DNA from: Ruminococcus sp. UBA1394
Lineage (GTDB): Bacteria > Bacillota > Clostridia > Oscillospirales > Ruminococcaceae
Direction of reading: 5' to 3'
NCBI GenBank assembly: GCA_002305725.1
Contig: DBQM01000016.1
Coordinates: 10,921-74,920 of the forward strand
Length of the DNA: 64,000 nt
The translations under genes were made by a program, and so were the position numbers. The notes under the pieces are model-generated. The model had not been told where the DNA came from and searched no databases. It was given only the letters and a program-made list of their open reading frames with translations. Positions 23,112 through 32,308 of this stretch are shown piece after piece. The number at the start of each line of letters is the position of its first letter. The stretch's first letter is position 1.

Positions 23112-24443
23112 TTATTTATGCTTTGATCTGAATTTCTTTTTCTGACCAAAATTGAGTGAAATTGTAAAAATCTTGTCGGAAGTGAAGATTCTGACCGCAA
23201 AGAACATACACACAATAAACAGCAAAAACTGATAGGCAAGTCCGAACCAGTAAAGATTCATGTTTCCGAACATTATGTTGTTCATGGCGTTGAATGTGTG
23301 AGTAAACGGGATTGCGTAGACAAGTGTTCTCGCAACAGGGGAGAGCATATTGATGTCATAGAGCATTGAAACAAAGTAAGGAACCATTGCAAGCACCATG
23401 ATAGGCATGAGCATAGTCTGTGCAGACTTTGTGTCATTTACAAGCGCACCGAGAATAAGAGATGCGGCAAGGCAGATAACGATTGTCATGAACATCTGAA
23501 GTCCTACAAGAATAAATCCCGATATTCCGATTTTAAGACCAAGCTCTTTCATGATATCGTTTATGGTAAGTGCAGAACCTACTACATCGGCATTGTTCAC
23601 CGCACCGTCAAGCATAGAACCCATATATCCATAGAATCCTACCATATAAACCGCCGCATTGATAATGGCAACTATTGCGGCTGCAAGCATTTTTGCACCC
23701 AGTACTGAAATTCTTGAAACAGGTGCAGAAAGGAGCGTTTCAAGGGTCTTGTCGATTTTTTCAGTAGAAATTGCGGAAATAATCATCTGAGAAGTAAACA
23801 TAACAAGTATGAACACAACAATCGGAATAAGCATTCCCTGTGACTGTATCATACCCGTAAGTATTTCCGGACTTACAACAGCTGATTTGCCGTTTACAAC
23901 TGTAACTTCACTGATATTTAAAGGTACTTCAATTTTGCCGATTTCGTCTTCGCTTAAACCTTTCTGGGTCATAAACTCTTTTTTGACTATATCGCTTATT
24001 ATCTCCGCAGCAGCAGAGGTCTTGTCACTCATTGAAGCAAGCGCAGATGTGGATTTCAGTGAGGTTATTAGCTCAAGTCCGACGGAAACAGTATTGTCAC
24101 CGGAAGCAGAATCCAGTGCTTCATCTGTAAATCCCTTTGGAATAATGATAAGACTGTCGCAGCCGGCACTTTCCAGCAGCTTTGCCCTGTCACTATTATC
24201 CTCATTGACACGGTTTACCTCAAATCCGGCAGATTCAAGAGAGGAGATGATGCTTCGTGTAAACTCTGTATCGTCCCTGTCGCTGATGTTCACCGTACCG
24301 GTTTCCGAGGTGGCGTCGTCCATGACATTTGACATCATATTGCCGACAGACATAAGCAGACCAACAGTAACAACAAGTCCGATTATCATCTGAACATTTA
24401 TAAGTTCATGCAGTTCCTTTTTGAGCAGATTCAGAAACTTCAT
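23112..24443 (-). CDS. ABC-2 type transporter permease (NatB-like)
   Basis: 443 aa. One N-terminal transmembrane helix (about 17-37), a large extracytoplasmic domain (about 38-195), then five further helices (about 205-430) and a basic cytoplasmic end (GQKKKFRSKHK). This is the architecture of ABC-2 permeases of the NatB/YhaP type. It starts with ATG overlapping the ATPase stop by 4 bases, so the two are translated together. The substrate is unknown; NatAB relatives export sodium, others export peptides. Confidence 0.85.
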   Translation of the reverse strand: MKFLNLLKKELHELINVQMIIGLVVTVGLLMSVGNMMSNVMDDATSETGTVNISDRDDTEFTRSIISSLESAGFEVNRVNEDNSDRAKLLESAGCDSLIIIPKGFTDEALDSASGDNTVSVGLELITSLKSTSALASMSDKTSAAAEIISDIVKKEFMTQKGLSEDEIGKIEVPLNISEVTVVNGKSAVVSPEILTGMIQSQGMLIPIVVFILVMFTSQMIISAISTEKIDKTLETLLSAPVSRISVLGAKMLAAAIVAIINAAVYMVGFYGYMGSMLDGAVNNADVVGSALTINDIMKELGLKIGISGFILVGLQMFMTIVICLAASLILGALVNDTKSAQTMLMPIMVLAMVPYFVSMLYDINMLSPVARTLVYAIPFTHTFNAMNNIMFGNMNLYWFGLAYQFLLFIVCMFFAVRIFTSDKIFTISLNFGQKKKFRSKHK

Positions 24444-25168
24444 TTGCTGTTCACCACCCTTTCAAATACTTCCTCAAGATTGGCAGCGCCGTACTTTTCC
24501 TTGATTTCGTCGATTTTACCGACTTCAAGGAGTTTACCTCCGGCAATAATGCCTACTCTGTCGGACACAAACTCAATCTCAAGCATATTATGTGATGAAA
24601 GCAGGAATGATGTTTTTTCAGTCCTGGAAAGTTCCTTTATCATTTTTCTGATTTCAAGGGCGTTTATAACGTCAAGTCCGCTGGTCGGCTCGTCAAGTAT
24701 GGCAAGCTTCGGGCGTGTCATGACCGCTCTTGAAAGCAGCAGCTTTCTTATCATTCCACGGCTGTATGAACCGATTTTTTCGTTGAGGCGGTCACCCAGT
24801 CCGCACATTTTTTCGGCTCTTGCTGTAAATTCTTCTATTTCCGCTTTGTTTTTGGCAAACATTCCTGCCATGAATTTTAGATAGGCTTTTCCGGTCATGG
24901 TTTTGTAAGCGCCTGCCTCGTCAGGCAGATATGTAATAGACGCTCTTACTTTTTCAGGTTCAGTCAGAATGCTGTGTCCTGCTACAACAGCGTCACCGGA
25001 AGTCGGCTTTATAAGAGTTGATATCATTCTTATAGTAGTCGTTTTTCCGGCACCGTTCGGGCCTATAAGTGCAAATATTTCTCCCTCATCAACAGAAAAA
25101 GAAACGCTGTCCGCTGCAAGTACCTTTGTGTATTGCTTGGACAGACTTTTTACTTCCAATACTGGCAT
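24440..25168 (-). CDS. ABC transporter ATP-binding protein (NatA-like)
   Basis: 242 aa. Walker A GPNGAGKTT (about 35-43), a degenerate signature SYSRGMIRKLLLSRA in place of LSGGQ (usual for NatA/BcrA-type exporters), Walker B LAILDEPTSGLD and the H-loop SSHNM. It drives the permease encoded just downstream. A GGAGG site and a TTGATA-17-TATAAT promoter (25199-25227, minus strand) lie upstream. No regulator gene is linked. Confidence 0.9.
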   Translation of the reverse strand: MPVLEVKSLSKQYTKVLAADSVSFSVDEGEIFALIGPNGAGKTTTIRMISTLIKPTSGDAVVAGHSILTEPEKVRASITYLPDEAGAYKTMTGKAYLKFMAGMFAKNKAEIEEFTARAEKMCGLGDRLNEKIGSYSRGMIRKLLLSRAVMTRPKLAILDEPTSGLDVINALEIRKMIKELSRTEKTSFLLSSHNMLEIEFVSDRVGIIAGGKLLEVGKIDEIKEKYGAANLEEVFERVVNSK

Positions 25169-25198
25169 AAAATCCCTCCATATCTTTTGTATGTATTG

Positions 25199-25227
25199 AT
25201 TATATCACATATTTAAACAAATATCAA
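25199..25227 (-). promoter_or_regulatory. promoter of the NatAB-like operon
   Basis: Minus strand: TTGATA (25222-25227), 17-base spacer, TATAAT (25199-25204). Confidence 0.65.
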
Positions 25228-25425
25228 TACAGATGTAATTTTATTTAATAATGATTTAATAACTCATCATAGAATTAATAATGCGGTTATCGGGATATAC
25301 TGACAGTATGACTGCTTTATAAAATTTCAAAGTCTTTTCAAGCTTACTGTTTGAACTATATGAACAAATATTCTTTACCGCTTTGTTGAAAAGTAACAAA
25401 AATTAAAAAAGTTGTAAAAAATAGT

Positions 25426-25453
25426 TTGATTTTTTTGCTAAATGTAGTATAAT
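25426..25453 (+). promoter_or_regulatory. promoter of the ligand-binding diguanylate cyclase
   Basis: TTGATT (25426-25431), 16-base spacer, TATAAT (25448-25453). The leader is about 95 bases. Confidence 0.55.
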
Positions 25454-25557
25454 GGTAAAGACAGATGTTTTTTGAAAATGTCAAAATAAGACGATTTGTT
25501 TTTTAAAAAAATTATATATTTTATACTGTGTGAATATGTCAGATTGGAGTGCTGTTT

Positions 25558-27507
25558 ATGAAAAATCCCATAAATATTGCAGTAATTGTTGCAGGAATTG
25601 ATGAAGAATATCAGAATACTATTCTGCTCGGCATTCAGGATTTTGCTGCCGGAAATAATGTCAACATAAGCTATTTTATTGCTTTCGGCGGTATTCTCAA
25701 AAACAAACGTCATGATATGGGAGAATTCAATATATATAATCTTGCAAATTTCGAGAAATTTGACGGCGCAATTCTTCTTACAAATACTATTTCTTCGCCT
25801 AAAATTACCGAAGAACTTACAGAACGCATAAATAAAGCCGGCATTCCGGCAGCGTGCATTGATAATGACCTCAGTGATTTCTATTATATAGGTATCGACA
25901 ATTTCAAAGCTATGGAGGAAATGGTTGAGCATATTGTCGGATATCACAATGCAAAGAGAATAAACTATATTTCGGGCCCGGATGACAACCCGGAAAGCAT
26001 TATGCGTCTTGATGCTTATAAAAGCGTACTCGAAAAGCACGGTATACCTATTGATGAAAAGAGAATATATCACGGATATTTCAGAGGACAGGACGCAAGA
26101 GCAGCTATCAATGAATTTCTGCATTCTGACATGGAATTTCCGGAAGCTATAATCTGCGCAAATGACGCTATGGCGCTTTCTGCAGTTATAGAACTGGAAA
26201 AATACGGAAAGAAGATTCCGGATGATGTTCTTGTAACAGGCTTTGACAATATTTATGCGGCAAGAAACTATTTCCCGGCAGTATCTTCTGTCAAGCGTCC
26301 GCTGAGACTTTCCGGCTATACCGCTGCCAAAAAGGTTTTTCAGGCGATAAATGGTGAAAAGCCTGAAAGAACAGAGATTCTTGATACTGAATGTGTGTTT
26401 ACAGACAGCTGCGGCTGTGTAAACAAAAACATTGAAGATAATATAACCGAATTCAGAAAGTCCTGTTACAGATCAATTGAAACATATAATATCGGTGTAC
26501 CGGTCATCAACAGAATGTACTGCGAATTTGAGGAATGTCTTACTATTGAGGAATGTATTGATGTACTCAAGCGCTTTGTTGCTGAAATAAGCTGTGAAAA
26601 GTTTGTTTTCTGCCTTTGTGATGACTGGCTCAGAGGCTATGATGATTTTGACTATGTCCAGGAAAATTATTCCGGTGAAAAGTATACCAAAATCGGATAT
26701 ACTGAAAAGGTAGACGTTATTCTTGATTTTGAACAGGGAAGATTCAAGGAAAAAGGTTCTTTTGAATCATCAGAAATGCTGCCTGACCTTTACAAAGAGT
26801 CAGACAAGAGCAATCATTATTTCTTTGTGCCTGTTCATTTCAGAGAGAGATGCTTAGGCTACTGCGTAATAAAGAACAGCACATTCCCTCTGGAAAGCGG
26901 ACTTTTCCAGACATGGATTATGAATGTATGCAATGCTGTTGAGAACATCAGAAAAATTATCTGCCTTGACAAAATGGTGGATAAGCTTGATAAGCTTTCA
27001 ATCATAGACCCGCTCTGTCAGATTTACAACAGAAACGGTTTCAACAAAAATGCAAGAGCAGTTTACCAGGCTTGTATAGTTGAAAAAAGAGATGTAATGG
27101 TTATGTTCATTGATATGGACGGACTTAAGTATATAAACGACAGGTTCGGACATAATGACGGCGACTTTGCCCTCCAGCAGATTTCTCTTGCAATCAAAAA
27201 CGCCTGCGACCGCAATGAGATTTATGCGAGGTACGGCGGTGATGAATTTATCATTTTTGCTGACCATCATACAGATGAGGACGCTAAAAATCTTATAGAA
27301 AAAATTTATGACCAGATAAAAAAATTCAACAGATTTTCTGACAAGCCTTATGCAATTGATGCAAGTATGGGTTATATCATAACCAATGTTGACGAGGATA
27401 TTTCTCTCAGCAAGGTTATTTCAATGGCTGACCAGACTATGTATGAAAACAAAAAGCGCAGAAAGGAAGAAAGGCTTGCGGCTGGTCTGGAAAGTTTTAT
27501 CAGATAA
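25558..27507 (+). CDS. diguanylate cyclase with LacI-type ligand-binding domain
   Basis: 649 aa from the ATG at 25558 (GGAG 8 bases upstream). Residues about 1-285 form a LacI/periplasmic-binding-protein-like sugar-sensing domain (INIAVIVAGIDEEY...PEAIICANDAMALSAVIELEKYGKKIPDDVLVTGFDN) without the DNA-binding helix-turn-helix and without a signal peptide, so it is cytoplasmic. A Cys-rich linker and a GAF-sized middle region (about 310-475) follow. The C-terminal GGDEF domain has an intact RYGGDEF (about 558-564), so it should make c-di-GMP. The I-site RxxD is absent (DRNE). Cyclic-di-GMP production in response to an intracellular sugar is inferred. A lipoprotein gene follows 3 bases later. 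Confidence 0.87.
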   Translation: MKNPINIAVIVAGIDEEYQNTILLGIQDFAAGNNVNISYFIAFGGILKNKRHDMGEFNIYNLANFEKFDGAILLTNTISSPKITEELTERINKAGIPAACIDNDLSDFYYIGIDNFKAMEEMVEHIVGYHNAKRINYISGPDDNPESIMRLDAYKSVLEKHGIPIDEKRIYHGYFRGQDARAAINEFLHSDMEFPEAIICANDAMALSAVIELEKYGKKIPDDVLVTGFDNIYAARNYFPAVSSVKRPLRLSGYTAAKKVFQAINGEKPERTEILDTECVFTDSCGCVNKNIEDNITEFRKSCYRSIETYNIGVPVINRMYCEFEECLTIEECIDVLKRFVAEISCEKFVFCLCDDWLRGYDDFDYVQENYSGEKYTKIGYTEKVDVILDFEQGRFKEKGSFESSEMLPDLYKESDKSNHYFFVPVHFRERCLGYCVIKNSTFPLESGLFQTWIMNVCNAVENIRKIICLDKMVDKLDKLSIIDPLCQIYNRNGFNKNARAVYQACIVEKRDVMVMFIDMDGLKYINDRFGHNDGDFALQQISLAIKNACDRNEIYARYGGDEFIIFADHHTDEDAKNLIEKIYDQIKKFNRFSDKPYAIDASMGYIITNVDEDISLSKVISMADQTMYENKKRRKEERLAAGLESFIR

Positions 27508-27510
27508 TTC

Positions 27511-28344
27511 ATGAAAAATAAAAGAAAATGTTTTCTTTTTCTTATGATTGCTGTCTTGCTGGCGGTTATTCCGGGGTGTAGGGATAATAATGATATCGTC
27601 TCTGAAACGGTTGCAGATGTTGAAACAGCAGATTATTCGGGGATAGAGTGCTGCCGTATTACTGAATATACCACCAAAAACAATATCTTTTTCAGCTATC
27701 CTCAGATTGATAGTTCCTGCAGAAATTCGGAAGAGATAAATCAGCTTATTTATGATTATGTGAATTCCTATATCAGTCCAATGTATAATGGTGAATATGA
27801 TCCGGAATTAATGGAGGATTGTGATAAACCTGAAATGTGGGATTATAATGAAACCGTGCATAATCTTGAGGACGGCGGACTTCTTCTTGAAATGGATTAC
27901 AAGATACAGAGAATGGATTCTATGTATATGAGTGTTTCCTTTGAGGGGAGTTTTTATGTCAAGGGATGTGCCCACCCTAATGCTGCTTTCATCTCTGTTG
28001 TAGTTGACGCACAAAATTGCTGTGTTGTTGAAATGTCAGATTTATATAATGTTGACAGTGAATTTGCAGATGTTATCAGTAAGAATTATGAGGAACAGGC
28101 AGAGGAGGCGTTTATAAGAAGAACCGGAGTTTCATCTTTAGAATTATCCGAAGATTTGAAAATTTTAAGTGCTGAAAAAGTAATAAATGCCTTTACATCT
28201 GATGACAGCAGAAACTGGGTTCACAGCCTTAACTGGTTTATGACAGATACGGATATCGGAATTATTGTAATACATCCTCATGCTGTCGGCGACTATGTTG
28301 TAATTTATGTAAGCTACGATGAACTTGAGCCTTTTAAAAAATAA
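27511..28344 (+). CDS. lipoprotein, DUF3298/RsiV-like
   Basis: 277 aa. A lipobox (AVIPGC) ends a signal peptide of about 22 residues. The mature part (about 40-275) has the pattern of DUF4163/DUF3298 outer-domain proteins (FFSYPQIDSSCRNSEEINQLIYDYV...SVSFEGSFYVKGCAHPNAAFISVVVD...FALTSDD-type core), as in RsiV or PdaC N-termini. No catalytic domain follows. The start lies 3 bases after the cyclase stop with no clear ribosome site, so translation is probably coupled, linking it to the c-di-GMP protein. Confidence 0.72.
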   Translation: MKNKRKCFLFLMIAVLLAVIPGCRDNNDIVSETVADVETADYSGIECCRITEYTTKNNIFFSYPQIDSSCRNSEEINQLIYDYVNSYISPMYNGEYDPELMEDCDKPEMWDYNETVHNLEDGGLLLEMDYKIQRMDSMYMSVSFEGSFYVKGCAHPNAAFISVVVDAQNCCVVEMSDLYNVDSEFADVISKNYEEQAEEAFIRRTGVSSLELSEDLKILSAEKVINAFTSDDSRNWVHSLNWFMTDTDIGIIVIHPHAVGDYVVIYVSYDELEPFKK

Positions 28345-28348
28345 CATA

Positions 28349-28378
28349 AAAACCCTGATTCATACGAATCAGGGTTTA
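28349..28378. terminator. bidirectional terminator between lipoprotein and metK
   Basis: AAACCCTGATT and AATCAGGGTTT form a hairpin with A/T flanks between the convergent genes. Confidence 0.8.
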
Positions 28379-28394
28379 TAGTTTTATTCAGAAA

Positions 28395-29591
28395 TTAAAG
28401 TTCGCTGAGAGCATTTTTGATTGCGTCAACCTTATCAGTCTTTTCCCAAGCAACACCGAGGTCCTCACGTCCCATGTGACCGTAAGCCGCAAGTTTTCTG
28501 TACTGTGGCTTTCTGAGGTCAAGCATTTTGATGATTGCAGCTGGTCTTAAATCGAATACCTTTTCAACTGCCGCTGAAAGCTTGTTCTCGTCAACCTTGC
28601 CTGTACCGAATGTATCAACAAGAATTGAAACCGGCTTTGCAACGCCGATGGCGTAAGCCAGCTGAACCTCGCACTTGTCAGCAAGTCCTGCTGCTACGAT
28701 ATTCTTTGCAATGTATCTTGCCGCATAAGCCGCAGACCTGTCAACCTTTGTCGGATCCTTACCGGAGAATGCGCCGCCGCCGTGACGTGAATAACCGCCG
28801 TAGGTGTCAACGATAATCTTTCTTCCTGTCAGACCGCTGTCGCCCTGAGGACCGCCGATTACAAATCTGCCTGTCGGGTTGATGTAATACTTTGTGTTTT
28901 CGTCAAGCAATTCTGCCGGAACGACAGGCTTGATAACGTATTCCATAACGTCTTTTTTAATCTGGTCAAGGGAAATTTCCGGTGCGTGCTGTGAGGAAAC
29001 AACGATTGTTTCGATTCTTACAGGCTTGTCGCCGTCATATTCAACAGTAACCTGAGTTTTACCGTCCGGACGGAGATAACGGAGTGTACCGTCCTTTCTT
29101 ACCTCTGTAAGCTTCATTGCAAGCTTGTGAGCCATAGAAATAGGCATTGGCATAAGCTCAGGAGTTTCGTTGCAGGCGTAGCCGAACATAAGTCCCTGGT
29201 CACCGGCACCTGTTGAATTGTCGTCACTCATCTCGCCCTCTTTTGATTCAAGAGCCTCGTTGACTCCCATTGCAATATCTCCGGACTGTTCGTCGATTGT
29301 TGTGATAACAGAACAGGTGTAACCGTCAAAGCCGAACTTTGCCCTGTCGTAACCGATATCAACAACTACCTGTCTTGCGATTTTTGAAATATCAGCGTAA
29401 CCCTTTGTGCTGATTTCACCCATGCACATAATCATACCTGTTGTGCATACTGTTTCGCAGGCAACCCTTGAGTCAGGGTCCTGTTCGAGAAGTGCGTCCA
29501 GAACTGCATCTGAGATCTGGTCACAGATTTTGTCGGGATGTCCTTCTGTTACTGATTCTGATGTAAAAAACTTTTTTACCATTTCTGCCAT
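28395..29591 (-). CDS. metK: S-adenosylmethionine synthetase
   Basis: 398 aa, standard length. It makes SAM from methionine and ATP. It has the N-terminal FTSESVTEGHPDKICDQISD (methionine/ATP binding), GAGDQGLMFGYA, and the GGAFSGKDPTKVDRSAAYAARYIAKN phosphate-binding segment. An AAAGGAA site lies upstream of the first ATG (a second ATG three codons later is possible). A SAM-I riboswitch in the 5' leader makes it feedback-controlled. Confidence 0.97.
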   Translation of the reverse strand: MAEMVKKFFTSESVTEGHPDKICDQISDAVLDALLEQDPDSRVACETVCTTGMIMCMGEISTKGYADISKIARQVVVDIGYDRAKFGFDGYTCSVITTIDEQSGDIAMGVNEALESKEGEMSDDNSTGAGDQGLMFGYACNETPELMPMPISMAHKLAMKLTEVRKDGTLRYLRPDGKTQVTVEYDGDKPVRIETIVVSSQHAPEISLDQIKKDVMEYVIKPVVPAELLDENTKYYINPTGRFVIGGPQGDSGLTGRKIIVDTYGGYSRHGGGAFSGKDPTKVDRSAAYAARYIAKNIVAAGLADKCEVQLAYAIGVAKPVSILVDTFGTGKVDENKLSAAVEKVFDLRPAAIIKMLDLRKPQYRKLAAYGHMGREDLGVAWEKTDKVDAIKNALSEL

Positions 29592-29642
29592 GTTTTTTCA
29601 GTTCCTTTCATAAAATATCAGAAAATATTCACCTGTGTTAAA

Positions 29643-29790
29643 GAAAAAGCGTCCGGAGTTTCCGAACGCTGTGATTTTTATTAAAAAATCCTCATCTCTC
29701 GGATAAACCGCAGGAATTAGCACCTTTTTGTTATGACACATCAGGTTGCCGGGCTTCACAGGACCTGTTCCTCCACCACTCTTGATAAGG
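29643..29790 (-). promoter_or_regulatory. SAM-I riboswitch (S-box) with terminator, controls metK
   Basis: On the minus strand the leader reads CTTATCAAGAGTGGTGGAGG...CCTGTGAAGCCCGGCAACC...GGTGCTAATTCCTGCGG...GAGAGATGAGG, the conserved SAM-I aptamer parts. A terminator (AGCGTTCGGA/TCCGGACGCT plus T5, 29643-29672) follows. SAM binding should stop transcription before metK. Confidence 0.95.
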
Positions 29791-29810
29791 CGAAATTATT
29801 TCTTGATTCT

Positions 29811-29839
29811 ATTATACACTTATACTGCCGCATTGTCAA
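29811..29839 (-). promoter_or_regulatory. metK promoter
   Basis: Minus strand TTGACA (29834-29839), 17-base spacer, TATAAT (29811-29816), placed correctly just before the riboswitch. Confidence 0.85.
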
Positions 29840-29937
29840 TAGAAAATATCGAAAAATGTCGGAAATTATCTGGTAGTATACACCATGTCGCCGTAACAGT
29901 ATAAAACCCTGTTCATTCAGAACAGGGTTTTGTTGTA

Positions 29938-30825
29938 TTAATTCTTCTCTTTTCTTCCGGAAATCGCTGCGGCTATGATGTACAGAATCATAATAAATGC
30001 CGACGCTGCCAGTATCATAAGCTGCATATTCATTAATGAATCTACCGTATCATTAAGAAGTCCGGTTACTGCAAAATAGATATAATCGGTTCTCATTATA
30101 AGCCTGCTGAAATAATCTGAGGATTTCAGCATAATGCATGGTATAAGCATTATGACAGATGAACACAGACCTGATACTGAGAGCCAGTATAAGAACGATT
30201 TGATTTCTTTTTTATTAAGTAATACCAGAAGAATAATGCATATTGCAGTAACTGCAATAAAAGCATAGAATGCAGGCGTAACAAACGGATAAATCTTTCT
30301 GATTTTCTGCGGAATACCTGCTTTTTCCATGTAGTCAAGCATGAAAATATTGGTAAATGAGTTGATGTCAGTTTCAGCAGCCTTTATTGTTTTGTCAAGC
30401 TGCTTTTTAAACTCATCGTTAAGCTCTACATTGTTTTCATTTGCAAATTCATTGAAAAAAATGGTGATATTTTCTTCAAGCTGTGAGAAATCAATTTCTG
30501 TTTCCTCGATTTTATCTGTTTTACCGTTTATATAATCAAAGAAAGAGTTGATTTTTCCATCCACAGCCTGTTTTACAATTTTCTCATCAAGACCGTTTGT
30601 ATAAATTTCAGCCGGAATACTTGAAACCGCATAACTTTTTGAAAAATAATCTTCTGTATAGTCAGTTACACGCTGATAAATATCATGCTTTTCAACTGAC
30701 GATATGTAAAAGGACGGTGAAAGCAGACAGCCGGAAATAAGTGAGAATAGTGACAGACCGGAAATGGCAAAGACAAGTATAACTGTCAGTATATAATTCG
30801 GAAAATAGTGTTTAAGTCTTTTCAT
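29938..30825 (-). CDS. membrane protein of a sortase cassette, unknown
   Basis: 295 aa. An N-terminal helix (about 12-35), an outer domain rich in Asp, Glu and Lys (about 36-165), then three helices (about 172-195, 205-228, 260-288) and a basic end (GRKEKN). No family recognised. It starts 14 bases after the sortase stop, so it belongs to the three-gene surface cassette (substrate, sortase, membrane protein). Its terminator is not obvious; a CCCTGTTC/GAACAGGG hairpin follows at about 29909-29932. Confidence 0.7.
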   Translation of the reverse strand: MKRLKHYFPNYILTVILVFAISGLSLFSLISGCLLSPSFYISSVEKHDIYQRVTDYTEDYFSKSYAVSSIPAEIYTNGLDEKIVKQAVDGKINSFFDYINGKTDKIEETEIDFSQLEENITIFFNEFANENNVELNDEFKKQLDKTIKAAETDINSFTNIFMLDYMEKAGIPQKIRKIYPFVTPAFYAFIAVTAICIILLVLLNKKEIKSFLYWLSVSGLCSSVIMLIPCIMLKSSDYFSRLIMRTDYIYFAVTGLLNDTVDSLMNMQLMILAASAFIMILYIIAAAISGRKEKN

Positions 30826-30839
30826 TTTCTGAATCCTTT

Positions 30840-31481
30840 CTATTCATAGAATTTCTTTTCGACAAGCTCGCAGATAACTGCAAGTCTGTCCTCAGTAGGA
30901 CCCAGAAGATTGCCGTAGCAGGTATACATTGTCAGACGGTCTTCGTCTGTGGGGTAGAGATACTCATTGTTTGTGTCCTTGAAAAAAACCTGTTCAGTCA
31001 TGCGGTAAGTAAATTCGCCGTATGAGGTTGTCAGAACAGCTGTGTCACCCGGCTGCATTTCGCCGAGATGATAAAAGAAAGTGTTGCAGTGTGCAGCAAG
31101 GACAACGTTTCCTGTCATGCCGATAAAAGCCGAGCCTGTGTACTGGCACACGCCGTTTTGCAGCAGGTCGCTTGTATCGCCCCAGATAACAGGTGCCTCA
31201 AGATCAATAGATTCAATTTTAAGCGTAGCATATTCAGCGCCGAAGGACGGATAAACTATTTTGCTGCCGTCATCAAGCTCGTCCTCGACTTCCTTGGTGT
31301 CATACTTTATCTCGCTGACTTCCTCATGAGGAATATCAGCTGAAAAGATAACGTTTGCATAATTCATAGCCTGTCGGAAAGGCGTATAACCGATTGCTGT
31401 AATTATCGCAGCACATACCGCAAGGACTGTGACCGGAGTCAGAAACAGAACTGCCTTACCCTTTTTTTTCTTTTCAGGCAT
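30840..31481 (-). CDS. sortase
   Basis: 213 aa. An N-terminal membrane anchor (about 10-30) is followed by a sortase domain with the catalytic triad: His131 in VVLAAHCN, Cys188 in TMYTCYG, Arg199 in TEDRLAV. It is a membrane-bound transpeptidase that attaches proteins carrying a C-terminal sorting signal to the cell wall. Class D or a related class is most likely from the short size and motif, but not certain. It is encoded 4 bases downstream of a protein with a C-terminal anchor, its probable dedicated substrate. Confidence 0.88.
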   Translation of the reverse strand: MPEKKKKGKAVLFLTPVTVLAVCAAIITAIGYTPFRQAMNYANVIFSADIPHEEVSEIKYDTKEVEDELDDGSKIVYPSFGAEYATLKIESIDLEAPVIWGDTSDLLQNGVCQYTGSAFIGMTGNVVLAAHCNTFFYHLGEMQPGDTAVLTTSYGEFTYRMTEQVFFKDTNNEYLYPTDEDRLTMYTCYGNLLGPTEDRLAVICELVEKKFYE

Positions 31482-31485
31482 ATGC

Positions 31486-32202
31486 TTATTCTCCGATTCT
31501 GCGGTTTTTTCTGCTTAAAATATATGCACCGATTCCGCCGACAGCCAGTACAGACGCACAGATTGCAGCAACTGTTACAAAGCTTCCGTCCTGCTGCTGA
31601 GCCTCAACACCGGTTGTGGAAACAAGCTTGCCTATCGGTGCAACAAGCTTTACATTGCCGTCCTTGTCCTTTACAGTCATTGTAAAGCTCTTGTCGCCTG
31701 TCTGTTCAACTGTAATGTCAAGACCGATTTTTTTACCTGTGTCAATAACTTCCTGGATTGCCTGAAGCATCTGTTCGTCTGTCATGTTGTCCTGAATCTG
31801 CTGAGCCATATCCTGGATTGTCTGTTCATCCTTGCTGAGGTTCGGTTTTGAGGTCGGGGAAGTATTGTCTGAGTTGCTGTCATCTGTTGTTTCCTCAGAA
31901 GAACCGCCGCCTCCGAAAAATTCGTCAATTGACTCAACATCCGGGAAATACTGGTGCACAACGTCTATGCTTATATTTCTGATGTTTCCTAAGCCGTCAA
32001 TCATCATATCATACTGATTTGAAGTAAAATCATTGGCACGGAGAAAGTTTTCAAGCTGTGCAACATATGTGTCAAGAATACCTGCACCTCTTGCAGCAGC
32101 AATAACGTCATCCGCAGTTGTAGCAGATGCTGATATTCCGCCGAAAGCAATAACTGAAACGGCTGATACCGCCGCAATTATTCTTTTAAAAGTTTTTTTC
32201 AT
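31486..32202 (-). CDS. probable sortase-anchored surface protein
   Basis: 238 aa from the ATG at 32202, 8 bases after GGAGG; the frame extends further upstream but without a signal. Signal peptide (about 1-27), a helical region, a Gly/Ser/Thr/Asp linker (97-118), a second domain, then LVSTTGVEA (193-201), a hydrophobic segment (about 209-229) and RKNRR (231-235). That end has the layout of a cell-wall sorting signal, but the motif LVSTTG departs from LPxTG. The sortase gene follows directly. The function of the exposed part is unknown. Confidence 0.78.
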   Translation of the reverse strand: MKKTFKRIIAAVSAVSVIAFGGISASATTADDVIAAARGAGILDTYVAQLENFLRANDFTSNQYDMMIDGLGNIRNISIDVVHQYFPDVESIDEFFGGGGSSEETTDDSNSDNTSPTSKPNLSKDEQTIQDMAQQIQDNMTDEQMLQAIQEVIDTGKKIGLDITVEQTGDKSFTMTVKDKDGNVKLVAPIGKLVSTTGVEAQQQDGSFVTVAAICASVLAVGGIGAYILSRKNRRIGE

Positions 32203-32308
32203 ATATGTTACCTCCATAAATAGTCTTATAAACTTACACAATATTACTTTAACACTAATATTTAAATTTGTCAATGGCAAAATGTTACCAAAAAACCTGA
32301 AAAATACT

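Noticed and set aside
29938..30825. Integrase or phage link for the sortase-cassette membrane protein
   Set aside because: No recombinase, attachment repeats or phage genes near it; composition matches the neighbours.
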